From assembly GCF_041146795.1 (NCBI RefSeq), contig NC_135168.1:11356131-11420130 (forward strand): a stretch of DNA of 64,000 nt, read 5' to 3'. This document shows, in pieces, positions 42,303 to 52,262 of this stretch (position 1 is the first letter of the stretch; the number at the start of each line of letters is the position of its first letter). Position numbers and translations under genes: made by a program. The stretch comes from Maylandia zebra. Lineage: Eukaryota > Chordata > Actinopteri > Cichliformes > Cichlidae. The notes beneath the pieces were generated by a model. It did no database searches, was not told where the DNA came from, and worked only from the letters and a program-made list of their open reading frames with translations.

Positions 42303-44144
42303 GGACTCACTGTTTAAAGCACTGAGTGCTCATAGAGAGATGCTCCATGAGTCCCAGTACAGACTACAAACATGGTGGAAACTTAGCTTTGATATCCACA
42401 CACTCTGCACGTCCGTGAGTAACTGTGATGAAGATGTGCAGAGATCTGTGTCCAAACAGGAGGAAGACTGTAAAGACTCTGTGCTTCTAACAGCCTCTGT
42501 TAACATATGTGAGGCTGTTTGTTGTTGTTGCCATGGAGCTTTGCACTGTTTGGGTCAGCAGGTCATGTGATCAGGTTTGTTCTGCTGGACGATGGTTCAG
42601 TGTCAGGTTTGTTTGCATTCATCAATAAATATCTAAATAAATCAAAGACTCCATGTTTGTTCTTTCATCATGTGACCTCTGCTCATCCATCTCTGTGTGT
42701 ATCAGGATACATTTGGTTCATAATACACAGAAAAATCAGAGTTATTACCTGTAATAAATGTGAAAGATTCCTGCAGTGATAACCAGGCAGGACTGAAACA
42801 CATCCAAGCTGTCACCACGGTAACAGCACCGCCCATCCACAGGTGAGGGGAGGAGCAAAAAGAGGGACTTTGACCATTTTATACTAAAAACACTCAACTA
42901 ATGTTTCTAATATGAAACAAATAAGCCCACATTAATGTGAGCGTTTATTAAATAATAATAATGATGATTTCCTCCTGATCTCATTTCCACAGCAGAGAAA
43001 ACTGTGGTGTATATTGAGGTGGAGGGTGTGGTCTGTGGCTCAGGTGTAGAGTGAGGGTGGGGTGCACCACAGCAGCATGCTGGGACTGCTGAGGGTGGAG
43101 GAGGGAGTGATGATGACATCAGAGCTGCAGCACAGAGACCAGTGAACACACAGTCTGTTCATCTTTGCATAGATACAATATACAGCACAATATTGAATGA
43201 CAGACACGCTGTGGGAGCTTCCACAGATACACTGACGTCAGCATCCAGAGTCCTCCTGCTGCTCCCCCCTCAGAGCCCCGTGATCAGCACCAACACATTC
43301 AGTTAGATGACAGAGTCCAGCTGCAGCTAGAATCAGCTCCCCTCTGTGAACAACAGCACAGCGTCAGTGTTTCACACTCAGTGAAAGGAGGAAACAGCAG
43401 AAGAACACCATGTGTGCTACGTTTCCCAGGACACACTACAAACTGCACAAATACAGAGCAGCACGTGGAAGGACCTGGAGCTGCATTTACAGAGCTGCAG
43501 ACAGCGTGATGTCCTGTATGGACAGGTGGAAGGAACCAAGTCCTCAGCTGGAACACTCGTGTTTGTCCACAGACAGGAAACACAGCAGGAAACTTCCTGA
43601 CAGAAGTGCAGCTCATGGATAACACACTTCCTGTCAGTCAGAATGAGGCTGCAGCCAAACACAGAAAGGTGTTTTTGTCCAGATGAGCCCAGAGAAGAAA
43701 CACGAGTGTTCACAGACATCAGAAGCTCAGAGAGGTGAAACATGAGGTTGGAGTCCTCGTCAGCATCCAGAAGAGCTGCTGTGAAACCCTGAGTACTCAT
43801 GACAGACTCTGATGGCACAAACACATCATGATTCAAACAGAAAGACAAACATGGAGCTCCTGATCCTCCTGCATGAGAACAAGCTGACATGAGCGCTGTG
43901 TCTGAGAGTGTCTCCCTGTCACAGTGACAATAACACAGCTGCTGCTCACAGTCATTAAACTGACCTGAGGTCAGCTGTGCTCCTTACATATGAACCATGT
44001 GACCTCACATCAGTGCTGTGGATGACTGTAGTCATAGAAGAGTAGAGCTGTAGCAGGTGGTGTGAGGAGGAGGTGGTGTATTCTAGTTAACGCAGTACTG
44101 AAACACTCCAGCAGAGGGCGCTGTTAAGTCCTTATTGTAACACA
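42303..44144. other. No recognised genes
   Basis: Host-like sequence between the transposon end and ERV2. Frames up to about 157 codons exist on the minus strand (43417-43890), but they show no domain, no homology I recognise and unlikely amino-acid composition. Confidence 0.5.
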
Positions 44145-44149
44145 GTTAC

Positions 44150-44808
44150 TGTTATGATATTTTGATACCACGGCAAGCATTTACAGGATATTGTTTTATA
44201 CAGGAAAACTGTTACTCAATAAGGCCGATCTACTAGTTGTTTTTCTCTTTCTCTGTGACCCAAGAATTAATGTGTAAGACTTACAGGCTGGTACCTCAAG
44301 GTCGAAAACACCACAGAGATGAGACCACTTCCTTACTCCCATCCTCCCTTTTTCTTTATCTCCTGGAAAAGGCTCGTTAAAGGCTAGGTGGTTTGTTTCA
44401 GAATTCACTAATGAAAGAACTCTGTATTTTATGTCTAGGAGTGTATTTTGCTGGGATGATCATAAATTGTAGCTGAACTGATAAACTACACAAGGGATAC
44501 TTTGCTCAGAAGGCAGGAAGACGTTTCCTTATTTGGTCTGTACCGGTTTGAACTGGGAAAGCTGACACACGAACCTTTTTTCATCTATATAAACTGCTGT
44601 GTATCAAATAAACCTTTGAGTCGATTGGGAAGGCAACCTAAAGCAGTCTCTGTTTTCTTGTTCTCCCAAGCTGCTCCCGAGCTCGTACTAACACGCTGAA
44701 TGGCATACCTGAGTGTTACTTTAAATAATTAGGAATCTTAGAAGGAAAGGACAGAACTCTGCTTATCGCTCACGCCACGGAGGAAACCCGGGAAGGCAAT
44801 TTCCTTCA
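44150..44808 (+). repeat. ERV2 5' LTR
   Basis: It begins TGTTATGATATTTTG and ends TTTCCTTCA. A TATATAAA box at 44586-44593 and AATAAA at 44607-44612 are close together, so the signal may lie near the transcription start, as in several retroviruses with the poly(A) signal in R. Confidence 0.95.
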
Positions 44809-44812
44809 ATTT

Positions 44813-44830
44813 TGGTGTCAGAAGTGGGAT
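44813..44830 (+). promoter_or_regulatory. ERV2 primer-binding site, tRNA-Leu type
   Basis: TGGTGTCAGAAGTGGGAT complements the 3' end of a tRNA-Leu (…ATCCCACTTCTGACA plus CCA). It lies 4 bp after the LTR. A splice-donor-like AAGGTAAAT follows at about 44839-44847 and could serve env mRNA. Confidence 0.85.
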
Positions 44831-44898
44831 CCTGACAGAAGGTAAATATGCGTCTTTCATATTTATATAAAGACCTATTATACCTCTCTCAGTGATCG

Positions 44899-45062
44899 AT
44901 CCATAAAAAAACGGGATATGCTGACGAAGTTTCACTTAGTGATCCAGAGAGATACACTGACTGACTTCCTCAGTCCCCGAATCCATAAAAAAACGGGATA
45001 TGCTGACGAAGTTTCACTTAGTGATCCAGAGAGATACACTGACTGACTTCCTCAGTCCCCGA
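44899..45062 (+). repeat. 82-bp tandem duplication in the ERV2 leader
   Basis: A unit beginning ATCCATAAAAAAACGGGATA and ending CAGTCCCCGA occurs twice, at 44899-44980 and 44981-45062, without visible differences. It lies between the PBS and gag, where packaging signals are found in retroviruses. Confidence 0.92.
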
Positions 45063-45076
45063 ATAAAGTAGATTAA

Positions 45077-45357
45077 CCCTTGTGACCCGCTAGAGTTGTG
45101 GCTTTCCAAATTAACACTATCAAACAATTTTATGTTAAATTACTATGAATTAATGTGCTTCTCGTTTTTCTTTTATATAAAATGTTATAAATAAATCAGT
45201 TATAATCAAGTGGAAAGACACAACACATTTATACGTAAAAAAAAAAAAAAAAAATAATAATAATAATAATTAATTGTTTAATTTTTCTTTTAAAAAAACA
45301 AAAAAACAAAAACAAAAACAAAAAAAAAAAAAAACAAAAAAACACGGGTCTCAAGGG
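45077..45357. mobile_element. piggyBac-type MITE inserted in the ERV2 leader
   Basis: Inverted ends CCCTTGTGACCCG and CCCTTGAGACCCG (second read on the minus strand) are flanked by TTAA at 45073-45076 and 45358-45361, the piggyBac target. The 281-bp interior is AT-rich, with an A/CA5-rich stretch at 45237-45343 and no coding capacity. Confidence 0.82.
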
Positions 45358-45552
45358 TTAAAAGCAGTAAATTAAAAGCAGAAAGACACAGGGAGTTGCC
45401 TGTTGTTTTGCGAGGAGTTGCTCGCTAAGTGAGAGTTGCTCACACAAACAAAAAATTGCTAGCAATAAATTTAAAGTGACCTCAGCTGTGCCGCAGCGAA
45501 AATACTAACCTAAATCCTCCTAGCATGTAAACCCCTCTGGAAATCACTGAAC

Positions 45553-46425
45553 ATGGGTCAGAATAATTCAAAGACCACAGACAGGTCCGATAAAAAATCT
45601 AAAGTACCTGTAAAACCAAAAATTAATAAAATACAAAATAAAGTCTCAAATAACGGCTCAGTATAACTCCCATTTCCGGTTACGTGTAACCTACGTCCGC
45701 GAATCGGTGAAGACGTCCATGATCACGTATCCAGAACATGCGGGAGTGCTTATGTGACTGACTTTGTTTACAACTTAAGAAGTTCAATGCATTCTAATTT
45801 CTTTTCGGAGCCTTATCCCGAACGATTATCGCCAGAAAACAGGTCAGTAGAAATGTTGAATATCATTTGTGATAAGAAAAGTAGTCTGCTTAAAAAGTCC
45901 TGTAGAAAATATATGATAGAATGCCGCGACGTGATACATCAAATGTTACCACTATGGAAAAAGGGACCGGAACCAGGTGTAGATGCTTTAACATCAAATA
46001 AAACTAGTGCAGGCTCTAGCAAAGAAAATAAATCTACTGCGGGAAAAGCTAGTCTTCCATGCTCAGCCATTCAGCCCACAGCCCCGCCGCCTTACGAAGA
46101 TGAGACCGAATTAATAGTTGCTGCAGCAGCTGCACGCAAACAATGTCAGCATTCTGATCCAACCAGCTTAAAAGACAGTGACAAAAAATCTGAATCACAT
46201 GCAACGGATCTTAGCCATCTCTTTAAACAAGATCAGGAAAAACAATATATACGCCGCGAGGAAGAATTAGCAGAACATAAAAAAAAAGAGAAAAAACTTT
46301 TGAAAGAAGAATGTGAGGAACTTATGAAAAACAATTTAGACGACTATGAAGAAAAACTTTTGCATCAGGCAGTGTCCACAATAGACACCCACATGACAAA
46401 GTCGCCGATTTCTTTAAGAATCTAA
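45553..46425 (+). pseudogene. ERV2 Gag matrix and late-domain region
   Basis: ATG at 45553 starts MGQNNSKTTD, an N-myristoylation-type start as in gammaretroviral Gag. A TAA at 45664-45666 interrupts it, but the same frame continues to 46425. The later part has matrix-like SVEMLNIICDKKSSLLKKSC, a double late-budding motif PTAPPPYED (PTAP plus PPPY) and a Lys/Glu-rich coiled coil (EEELAEHKKKEKKLLKEECE). A frameshift near 46410 leads into a short capsid remnant (LLTMSRDKIDLNAV). Most capsid and the nucleocapsid knuckle are deleted. Confidence 0.83.
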
Positions 46426-46637
46426 AGAAATTCCTGCTAACAATGTCCAGAGACAAAATTGACTTAAATGCAGTAACTATGTGTAAACAGAAGCCTGATG
46501 AATCTATCCTAGTATTCATAAAACGCTTTATGCACTGTTGGACAAGCTAGAGGTGCAAATTCAGCTCAGTTTTCCAGCAGCCGCAGACACCCAAAGCAAA
46601 AATAAATTTGTGTATTTAATTTAACATAAAGGGTGAA

Positions 46638-47261
46638 ATGTTTGCTGACACTGATAACAGCTTATGTTTTCTCTGCCCTATGTACCGACATGATGGAGAA
46701 GGAACATCCTCTGTGTCAGCTGGACCCTCAGCAGAGAATGAACTCAACATCCTTTTTGTCCGGTACTCTATGTCACACACTGTGCCAAAAAAAAAACGTG
46801 TACAGACGCCACTAACAGGTAATCCCATGACTGGGAGCCACACTTTTGTTTCTCTCACACTGTTCAACAACATGATAACTGCTCACACAAGTGAAGGTCA
46901 AACAGTGATTTTGTTACATAACTCAGACATAGGTTACGAAATATGTCGACACATAGATCTAACCTACCCTATCCACTGTACTATTTCTGCAGTTACATTG
47001 CCAGCTGAATACCAGAATATGACATTGTGGTCTAAAAGTGAGAATGAGATAGGATTTATTGACTGCATACCTTATCACGCACAGCTAAAAAACAAAAAGC
47101 GAGTATATGTCAGGCAATGTCCCCTTTCCACGGAAAAAGCCGCAGCTCTAGATGTCATCATAGGAGATTTATTGACTACAGGAGCAATAAAGCCCACACT
47201 CCTGTCAATCCTGTGCCAAAGCCTAACAAACCTGGCGTATGGCGTTTCATACAAGACTTGA
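46638..47261 (+). pseudogene. ERV2 pol, N-terminal fragment
   Basis: After a deletion joining gag to pol, this frame reads through a poorly conserved stretch into VYVRQCPLSTEKAAALDVII and LLTTGAIKPT, the usual entry to the RT fingers. It then shifts: NPVPKPNKPGVWRFIQDLRQ and INAVNIPLPP lie in the frame ending at 47383. No protease DTG motif is visible. Confidence 0.72.
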
Positions 47262-47330
47262 GGCAAATTAATGCAGTCAACATTCCTCTGCCACCTCTCG
47301 TTTCAGATGTTCACAGCATATTGACATGCA

Positions 47331-47891
47331 TTGCATACACATTTTACCGTGGTGGATTTATGCTCCGCTCCTTTTTCTCATGAAGACACACAGCCGTTAT
47401 TTGCATTCACACATAGAAATAAGCAGTACACTTGGACTCGTTTGCCTCAAGGCATGATAGACAGCCCTGCTGCTTTCTCAATGGTGATCCGTGCTACCCT
47501 GGACAGCTTTACTCCTCCTGAGGGCTGTACTCTGATCCACATGTGGATGACCTCCTCCTCTGTGCTGAAAGTGAAAAAACTATGTCAAACTGCTACACAC
47601 ATGCTTCTCCAGCACCTCAAAAAGACTGGCCACAAAGCATCAGCAAAGAAAATGCAGTACTGTCAGACTTCTGTTCAATATTTGGGATTCACACTGTCTC
47701 ACGGAAAACGTTCCATGACTGCAGACAGGGTCAAAGCTGTGACCTCCGTCCCTCGGCCCACTACACAGAAGGAAATGTTGTCCTTCTTGGGCATGGTGAA
47801 CTATTGCAGACAGTGGATACCAGACTGTTCTTTTCATGACCACATTCTGCGTGACTGTTGTAAAGAAGACAAGCCTCCTCGAATACTGTGA
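47331..47891 (+). pseudogene. ERV2 reverse transcriptase palm and thumb
   Basis: FTVVDLCSAPFSHEDTQPLF (first palm Asp), FAFTHRNKQYTWTRLPQGM and SPAAFSMVIRATLD are in one frame. At the catalytic site the frame changes for about 40 nt (VDDLLLCAES lies in the frame at 47543) and then returns to QYLGFTLSHGKRSM and EMLSFLGMVNYCRQWIPD. The aromatic residue before VDD is changed to His. A short deletion plus a compensating indel would explain the pattern. RT is inactive in this copy. Confidence 0.85.
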
Positions 47892-48156
47892 TCCACAGAA
47901 ATGACTGCCTCTTTCAATGCATTACAGGGAGTGCTGACCTCCGCCACTCAAAGGTGCTGCCTGAATTGTTCAGGAATGCCGGCCTGCCTGAGGGCAGTAG
48001 CAGCTTGCTCTATCATGATAAGGGACTGCGGGAAGCTCACACTCTCACATGACACTATTCTACACACCAATCACCAGGTCACGACCATTGTAGCAAACAT
48101 AACTAAACAACATATGCAAATCTCACTATAAAAGCGAGCAGCACACCTGATTCGCC

Positions 48157-48853
48157 ATGACATTTATTGATACTATTCTGTGTTCTTCTGACCGACAGGA
48201 TGGCTCAGACAGGCTTGATGTTCATGACTGCATGACACGTATACAGGAATCCACAGCACCATGTCCAGATTTAGAGCAAACACCTATCTCAGACTCAGCC
48301 ACGGTTTATGTGGACGGGTCCTGTTCAAGGCCGAGTGACAACTCATTTCTTTGTGGCTATTCAGTGGTAACAGTGCCTGACATCATACTAGAGGCTCACT
48401 CATTACCATTTCACTCAGCACAAAAAGCAGAGCTCATGGCTTTAATACGCGCCTGTGAGCTCCATTTGGATAAGCATGTGACGATTTACACAGACAGCCG
48501 CTATGCATTTGGCGTTGTGCATGACTTTGGCACATTGTGGAGACAGAGAGGATTTAGATCTGCTGATGGAAAATAAATTGCTAAATTCTGATTTTGTTCA
48601 AAGACTTTTTCAGGCTATACAGCTACCATCGGCCGTTGCAGTTGTAAAAACGAAAGGACACAGTACAGCTGACACAGACGAAGCAACAGGTAATGCTCTA
48701 GCAGACGTGACAGCCAAGGCTGCAGCTGCATCACAGCTCCCACCGCCGCAGGAAGTATTATCTGTGCCCCTACAGCTGCCACTTGTTACACTCCCAGACT
48801 ATTTAGACACGAATGTTGATTTAAAATTCATACAAGAGCAAGCCTCTGCATAG
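48157..48853 (+). pseudogene. ERV2 RNase H
   Basis: ATVYVDGSCSRPSDNSFLCG, then AQKAELMALIRACELHL and VTIYTDSRYAFGVV provide the catalytic Asp, Glu and Asp. A frame change near 48540 separates the last part, VVKTKGHSTADTDEATGNAL ADVTAK, which contains the His-loop. RNase H degrades the RNA strand of the hybrid. The frame is broken once, and the segment between RT and RNase H (47.9-48.15 kb) is also damaged. Confidence 0.83.
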
Positions 48854-49545
48854 AATAATGACTGTACCTTAGATGACAGAGATGGCTTATACAAAATCTT
48901 AAGGGTTTGATTGCCCTCCCATATTCCCTGATGCCAGTCCTTGCCCGACATTTTCACTGTGTGAGTCATGTCGGACAAAGAGGGGTAAATAGGGGCAATA
49001 AAATCAAGATTTGTAATTGAGAAAACATCACATGCAGTAAAAAGCATATTAGCAACCTGTCTAACATGTGCGCGAACTAATGTAGGTAGCTCAAAAGCGA
49101 AACATCAGCATTTACCACAACCAGATTTTCCATTTCATACATTACAAATTGATTTCACACATATGCCAGCACAAGGAAGCATCAAGTACTTACTGGTAAT
49201 AGTGGATCAATTTAGTAAATGAGTAGAAGCTTATCCAACCTCAAAAGAAACTGCAGAAGTAGTCTGTCAAAAGTTGAGCAATGAAATAATACCCAGATTC
49301 GGAATACCTCACCAGATTAACAGTGATAGAGGATCTTCATTCACATTAGAAGTAATTCAAAAGTGTGCTAAAACTTTAATGACCTGGGTCAAATTACTTA
49401 CTCAAGTCCTGTGTGAGATTAGAATGACTCAATCTGCAGTAACCAAATTATTTCCATTTGAAATAAGACTATTTCCAAGACCATGGTCAGCTTCCAGAGG
49501 GGCACCGCTAGTAGAAGGTGATGTATATTGCATTGTCCACTGATG
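48854..49545 (+). pseudogene. ERV2 integrase remnant
   Basis: An early zinc-domain region is unreadable through several stops. The core shows LQIDFTHMPAQGSIKYLLVI (first Asp), then FSK, a stop and VEAYPTSKETAEVV, then IPHQINSDRGSSF (second Asp). The stretch that should bear the catalytic Glu is deleted; the frame resumes at CEIRMTQSAVTKLFPFEI. The integrase is therefore inactive. The following part (49.55-50.0 kb) has a 50-55 bp imperfect tandem repeat containing GGCGAGCCAGCGCCCGGA. Confidence 0.8.
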
Positions 49546-50007
49546 TTCACAACCTGGTAGAAAAACTGAATAATAACTATCAGAAAGTTTGTCTCTCTCA
49601 GCTTTTCCCCTCCACAGTTCCACCAGTGGAGACAAGGAGACGCATGTTGGAGAAGCCACTAAAACCAAGGACACTCTGGGAGGCCGCGTTTTCCAGCCCC
49701 CAGGCTTTACTGGCAGTGACGAAGAACCAGCATCCTCACAGACGGACAACCTCAGTGGATTCATGCCAGCAGGGTTAAGACCAGCCCAATCGGACCATCT
49801 CAGGCGTCGGATCAAGCAGACGACATCTCCGGCGAGCCAGCGCCCGGAACTAGAGCAAATAAACACACACGGGTAGATGACATCTCAGGCGAGCCAGCGC
49901 CCGGATCCAATGTACACACACACAATCACTGATTAACACACAACGTCTGAAAGAACAACAACAAGGTACTCAAACATCCAGCAGGAACAGAAAGCCAAAA
50001 GTACCAC

Positions 50008-51330
50008 ATGATGTCTAACCTGATAAAGCCAGACTCATTTCATCCTGATAATGGAGAAAATGAAATGCCCATTGTCATCATACGACGCTTATTCAATGTC
50101 TCTCGAACCTGGGACCAGGCCAGGAGACAACTGAAGAACTGTTTTTCTTATATACTTTCTTATATATTTAGGTTATTTATCATATCTATCGCATTAACCT
50201 TAGGATTTCTCTTTGCTATTTTGTATTGTAAACTGCAACCATGTTCACATTTCTGCAGGTCGTATTTTGCTGACTATACCTCATGCTCCATTTTGCAAGA
50301 CACCTACTTAATGCACTCCTCACGTTCCCTAAAATCAGTAAATAGCAACATAGACGCCACTAATAAACCATCTTATGCGCCCTCTAGAACAGGAGCTAAC
50401 GCCTGGTATGAAAATGCCAGAACAGCCGCTCGTGATTTAGGAAACAGTAACTGTTATGTCTGTTCAAAGGCTAATCCAGAACAGGTAATAGTAGGATACC
50501 CCATATCCGGTTTCCCCCTCACTGAGGGACTAGAGAAAATCGGCGGAGATAATGCTCTCTTTAAAGACGCTTTACAGTTGACTCTGAGCCCTCTCGACTG
50601 CTTACTTAGACACACACACACACCAACTAACCCTGAGACTCCATTAGGCGAATTATTGAAGTTATCTAATGACACCGCAGGGACCTGCGCCCCAATGAAA
50701 CGCCCTAAGAATAGGTTAAAGCCCTCACTGCCCTTAGGACAGATCCCTCTCCATTTTAATACTAGTATGATATGTCTGCGCAGACTAAAGTTAACTGGCC
50801 CAGACACACACATAGATTATACAAAGGATAACTATACATTCTTCTCTGACTCCCCAGGTGCACGCTGTAATGAGACATGGCTAGCTGTCTCTGTGGCTGA
50901 AGTTGTATCATATCTGGAGGAACACACACACAGTTCAAGTTCGAGCAGAGAATCGATCATTGTTCCCCCAGACGGTGTCTTAAATGATACTGACTGGGGG
51001 GAGTTAGTTAAATCACACATGGTCACGCGCCTGACCAGACCAATCCCACATGCTTATTGGATGTGCAATAATACTCTTCGATTAGCTTTACCTGTTAATT
51101 GGACCGGTACCTGTGGTCTAGTAACCGTTGATGTATGCTGTACTTTCATTCCCAATAACACCGCTCCTAACGGTTCATTCACACAAGCTATGAATAAACT
51201 TGAAGCATTGCAGATAGAACTAATTGCCAATACAGGTCACGGTCAGTGGCTACATAAGTGGCTACAGGACACGTTTGGGAGATGGAAGGAACTAATTGTA
51301 GCCTTTGTAACCGTTGCAGCATGTTTTTGA
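50008..51330 (+). CDS. ERV2 Env-like protein, 440-codon open frame
   Basis: It starts MMSNLIKPDSFHPDNG and has a hydrophobic segment near residues 47-73 (signal-anchor type). The extracellular part has a C-x2-C motif (CYVC), several N-x-S/T sites (e.g. NDT, NTS, NYT, NET, NWT) and the block CNNTLRLALPVNWTGTCGLV shared in pattern with ERV1 Env. No furin site or fusion peptide is present. The frame passes directly into the pre-membrane region (WLHKWLQDTFGRWKELIV) and ends early in the membrane segment; the remaining anchor and tail are in the next frame (to 51488). It is the only long intact frame of this provirus. Expression is unknown. Confidence 0.8.
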   Translation: MMSNLIKPDSFHPDNGENEMPIVIIRRLFNVSRTWDQARRQLKNCFSYILSYIFRLFIISIALTLGFLFAILYCKLQPCSHFCRSYFADYTSCSILQDTYLMHSSRSLKSVNSNIDATNKPSYAPSRTGANAWYENARTAARDLGNSNCYVCSKANPEQVIVGYPISGFPLTEGLEKIGGDNALFKDALQLTLSPLDCLLRHTHTPTNPETPLGELLKLSNDTAGTCAPMKRPKNRLKPSLPLGQIPLHFNTSMICLRRLKLTGPDTHIDYTKDNYTFFSDSPGARCNETWLAVSVAEVVSYLEEHTHSSSSSRESIIVPPDGVLNDTDWGELVKSHMVTRLTRPIPHAYWMCNNTLRLALPVNWTGTCGLVTVDVCCTFIPNNTAPNGSFTQAMNKLEALQIELIANTGHGQWLHKWLQDTFGRWKELIVAFVTVAACF

Positions 51331-51488
51331 TGATTATTGTCTGTTGTGTGGTACCCTGTGTACGTTCAATGATAACCCGTATAGCTACTAGTACAGCTAC
51401 TTCAATGTATTTGCAATTGGCACAAATTGACCCAGATTATGTGTCAGATGTCATCAATGATGTTCCTGATATGTATATTGAACATTAG
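51258..51488 (+). pseudogene. ERV2 Env membrane anchor and tail, shifted frame
   Basis: From about 51325 this frame continues the hydrophobic segment (CMFLMIIVCCVVPCV) and a cytoplasmic tail ending in MYIEH at 51488. A single-frame shift at the T5 run around 51325-51329 separates it from the main Env frame. Confidence 0.7.
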
Positions 51489-51585
51489 GTTGTGAACTAT
51501 TACATTTTATGATTTGCTTTTTATATTATGTTATTACATTTGTGATTTTTCCTTTCTATTTGAGTTATTATTTTTAAAAAATAAT

Positions 51586-51595
51586 AAAAGAGGGG
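51586..51595 (+). promoter_or_regulatory. ERV2 polypurine tract
   Basis: AAAAGAGGGG lies 3 bp upstream of the 3' LTR's TG, the expected primer for plus-strand synthesis. Confidence 0.85.
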
Positions 51596-51598
51596 AAC

Positions 51599-52257
51599 TG
51601 TTATGATATTTTGATACCACGGCAAGCATTTACAGGATATTGTTTTATACAGGAAAACTGTTACTCAATAAGGCCGATCTACTAGTTGTTTTTCTCTTTC
51701 TCTGTGACCCAAGAATTAATGTGTAAGACTTACAGGCTGGTACCTCAAGGTCGAAAACACCACAGAGATGAGACCACTTCCTTACTCCCATCCTCCCTTT
51801 TTCTTTATCTCCTGGAAAAGGCTCGTTAAAGGCTAGGTGGTTTGTTTCAGAATTCACTAATGAAAGAACTCTGTATTTTATGTCTAGGAGTGTATTTTGC
51901 TGGGATGATCATAAATTGTAGCTGAACTGATAAACTACACAAGGGATACTTTGCTCAGAAGGCAGGAAGACGTTTCCTTATTTGGTCTGTACCGGTTTGA
52001 ACTGGGAAAGCTGACACACGAACCTTTTTTCATCTATATAAACTGCTGTGTATCAAATAAACCTTTGAGTCGATTGGGAAGGCAACCTAAAGCAGTCTCT
52101 GTTTTCTTGTTCTCCCAAGCTGCTCCCGAGCTCGTACTAACACGCTGAATGGCATACCTGAGTGTTACTTTAAATAATTAGGAATCTTAGAAGGAAAGGA
52201 CAGAACTCTGCTTATCGCTCACGCCACGGAGGAAACCCGGGAAGGCAATTTCCTTCA
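51599..52257 (+). repeat. ERV2 3' LTR
   Basis: It matches 44150-44808 base for base in my reading, with the same length and TG...CA ends. It is followed by the target duplication GTTAC at 52258-52262. Confidence 0.95.
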
Positions 52258-52262
52258 GTTAC

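Larger units (their letters stand above)
44150..52257 (+). mobile_element. ERV2: complete provirus with LTRs read as identical and defective gag-pol
   Basis: LTRs of 659 bp at 44150-44808 and 51599-52257 show no difference in my line-by-line reading. Target duplication GTTAC lies at 44145-44149 and 52258-52262. Order is LTR, tRNA-Leu-type PBS, leader with an 82-bp tandem repeat and a MITE, gag, pol pieces, env, polypurine tract, LTR. Gag and pol carry stops, deletions and frameshifts, whereas env is open for 440 codons. The primer site, polypurine tract and termini look intact. This suggests a recent copy of an already defective element moved by proteins supplied in trans. Confidence 0.95.

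Noticed and set aside
43417-43890. 157-codon minus-strand frame
   Set aside because: No recognisable domain, unusual Cys/Ser-rich composition and no splice or promoter context; probably a chance frame.
44196-44699. Frames of 65-70 codons repeated at 51645-52148
   Set aside because: They are simply within the two LTRs, hence identical twice.
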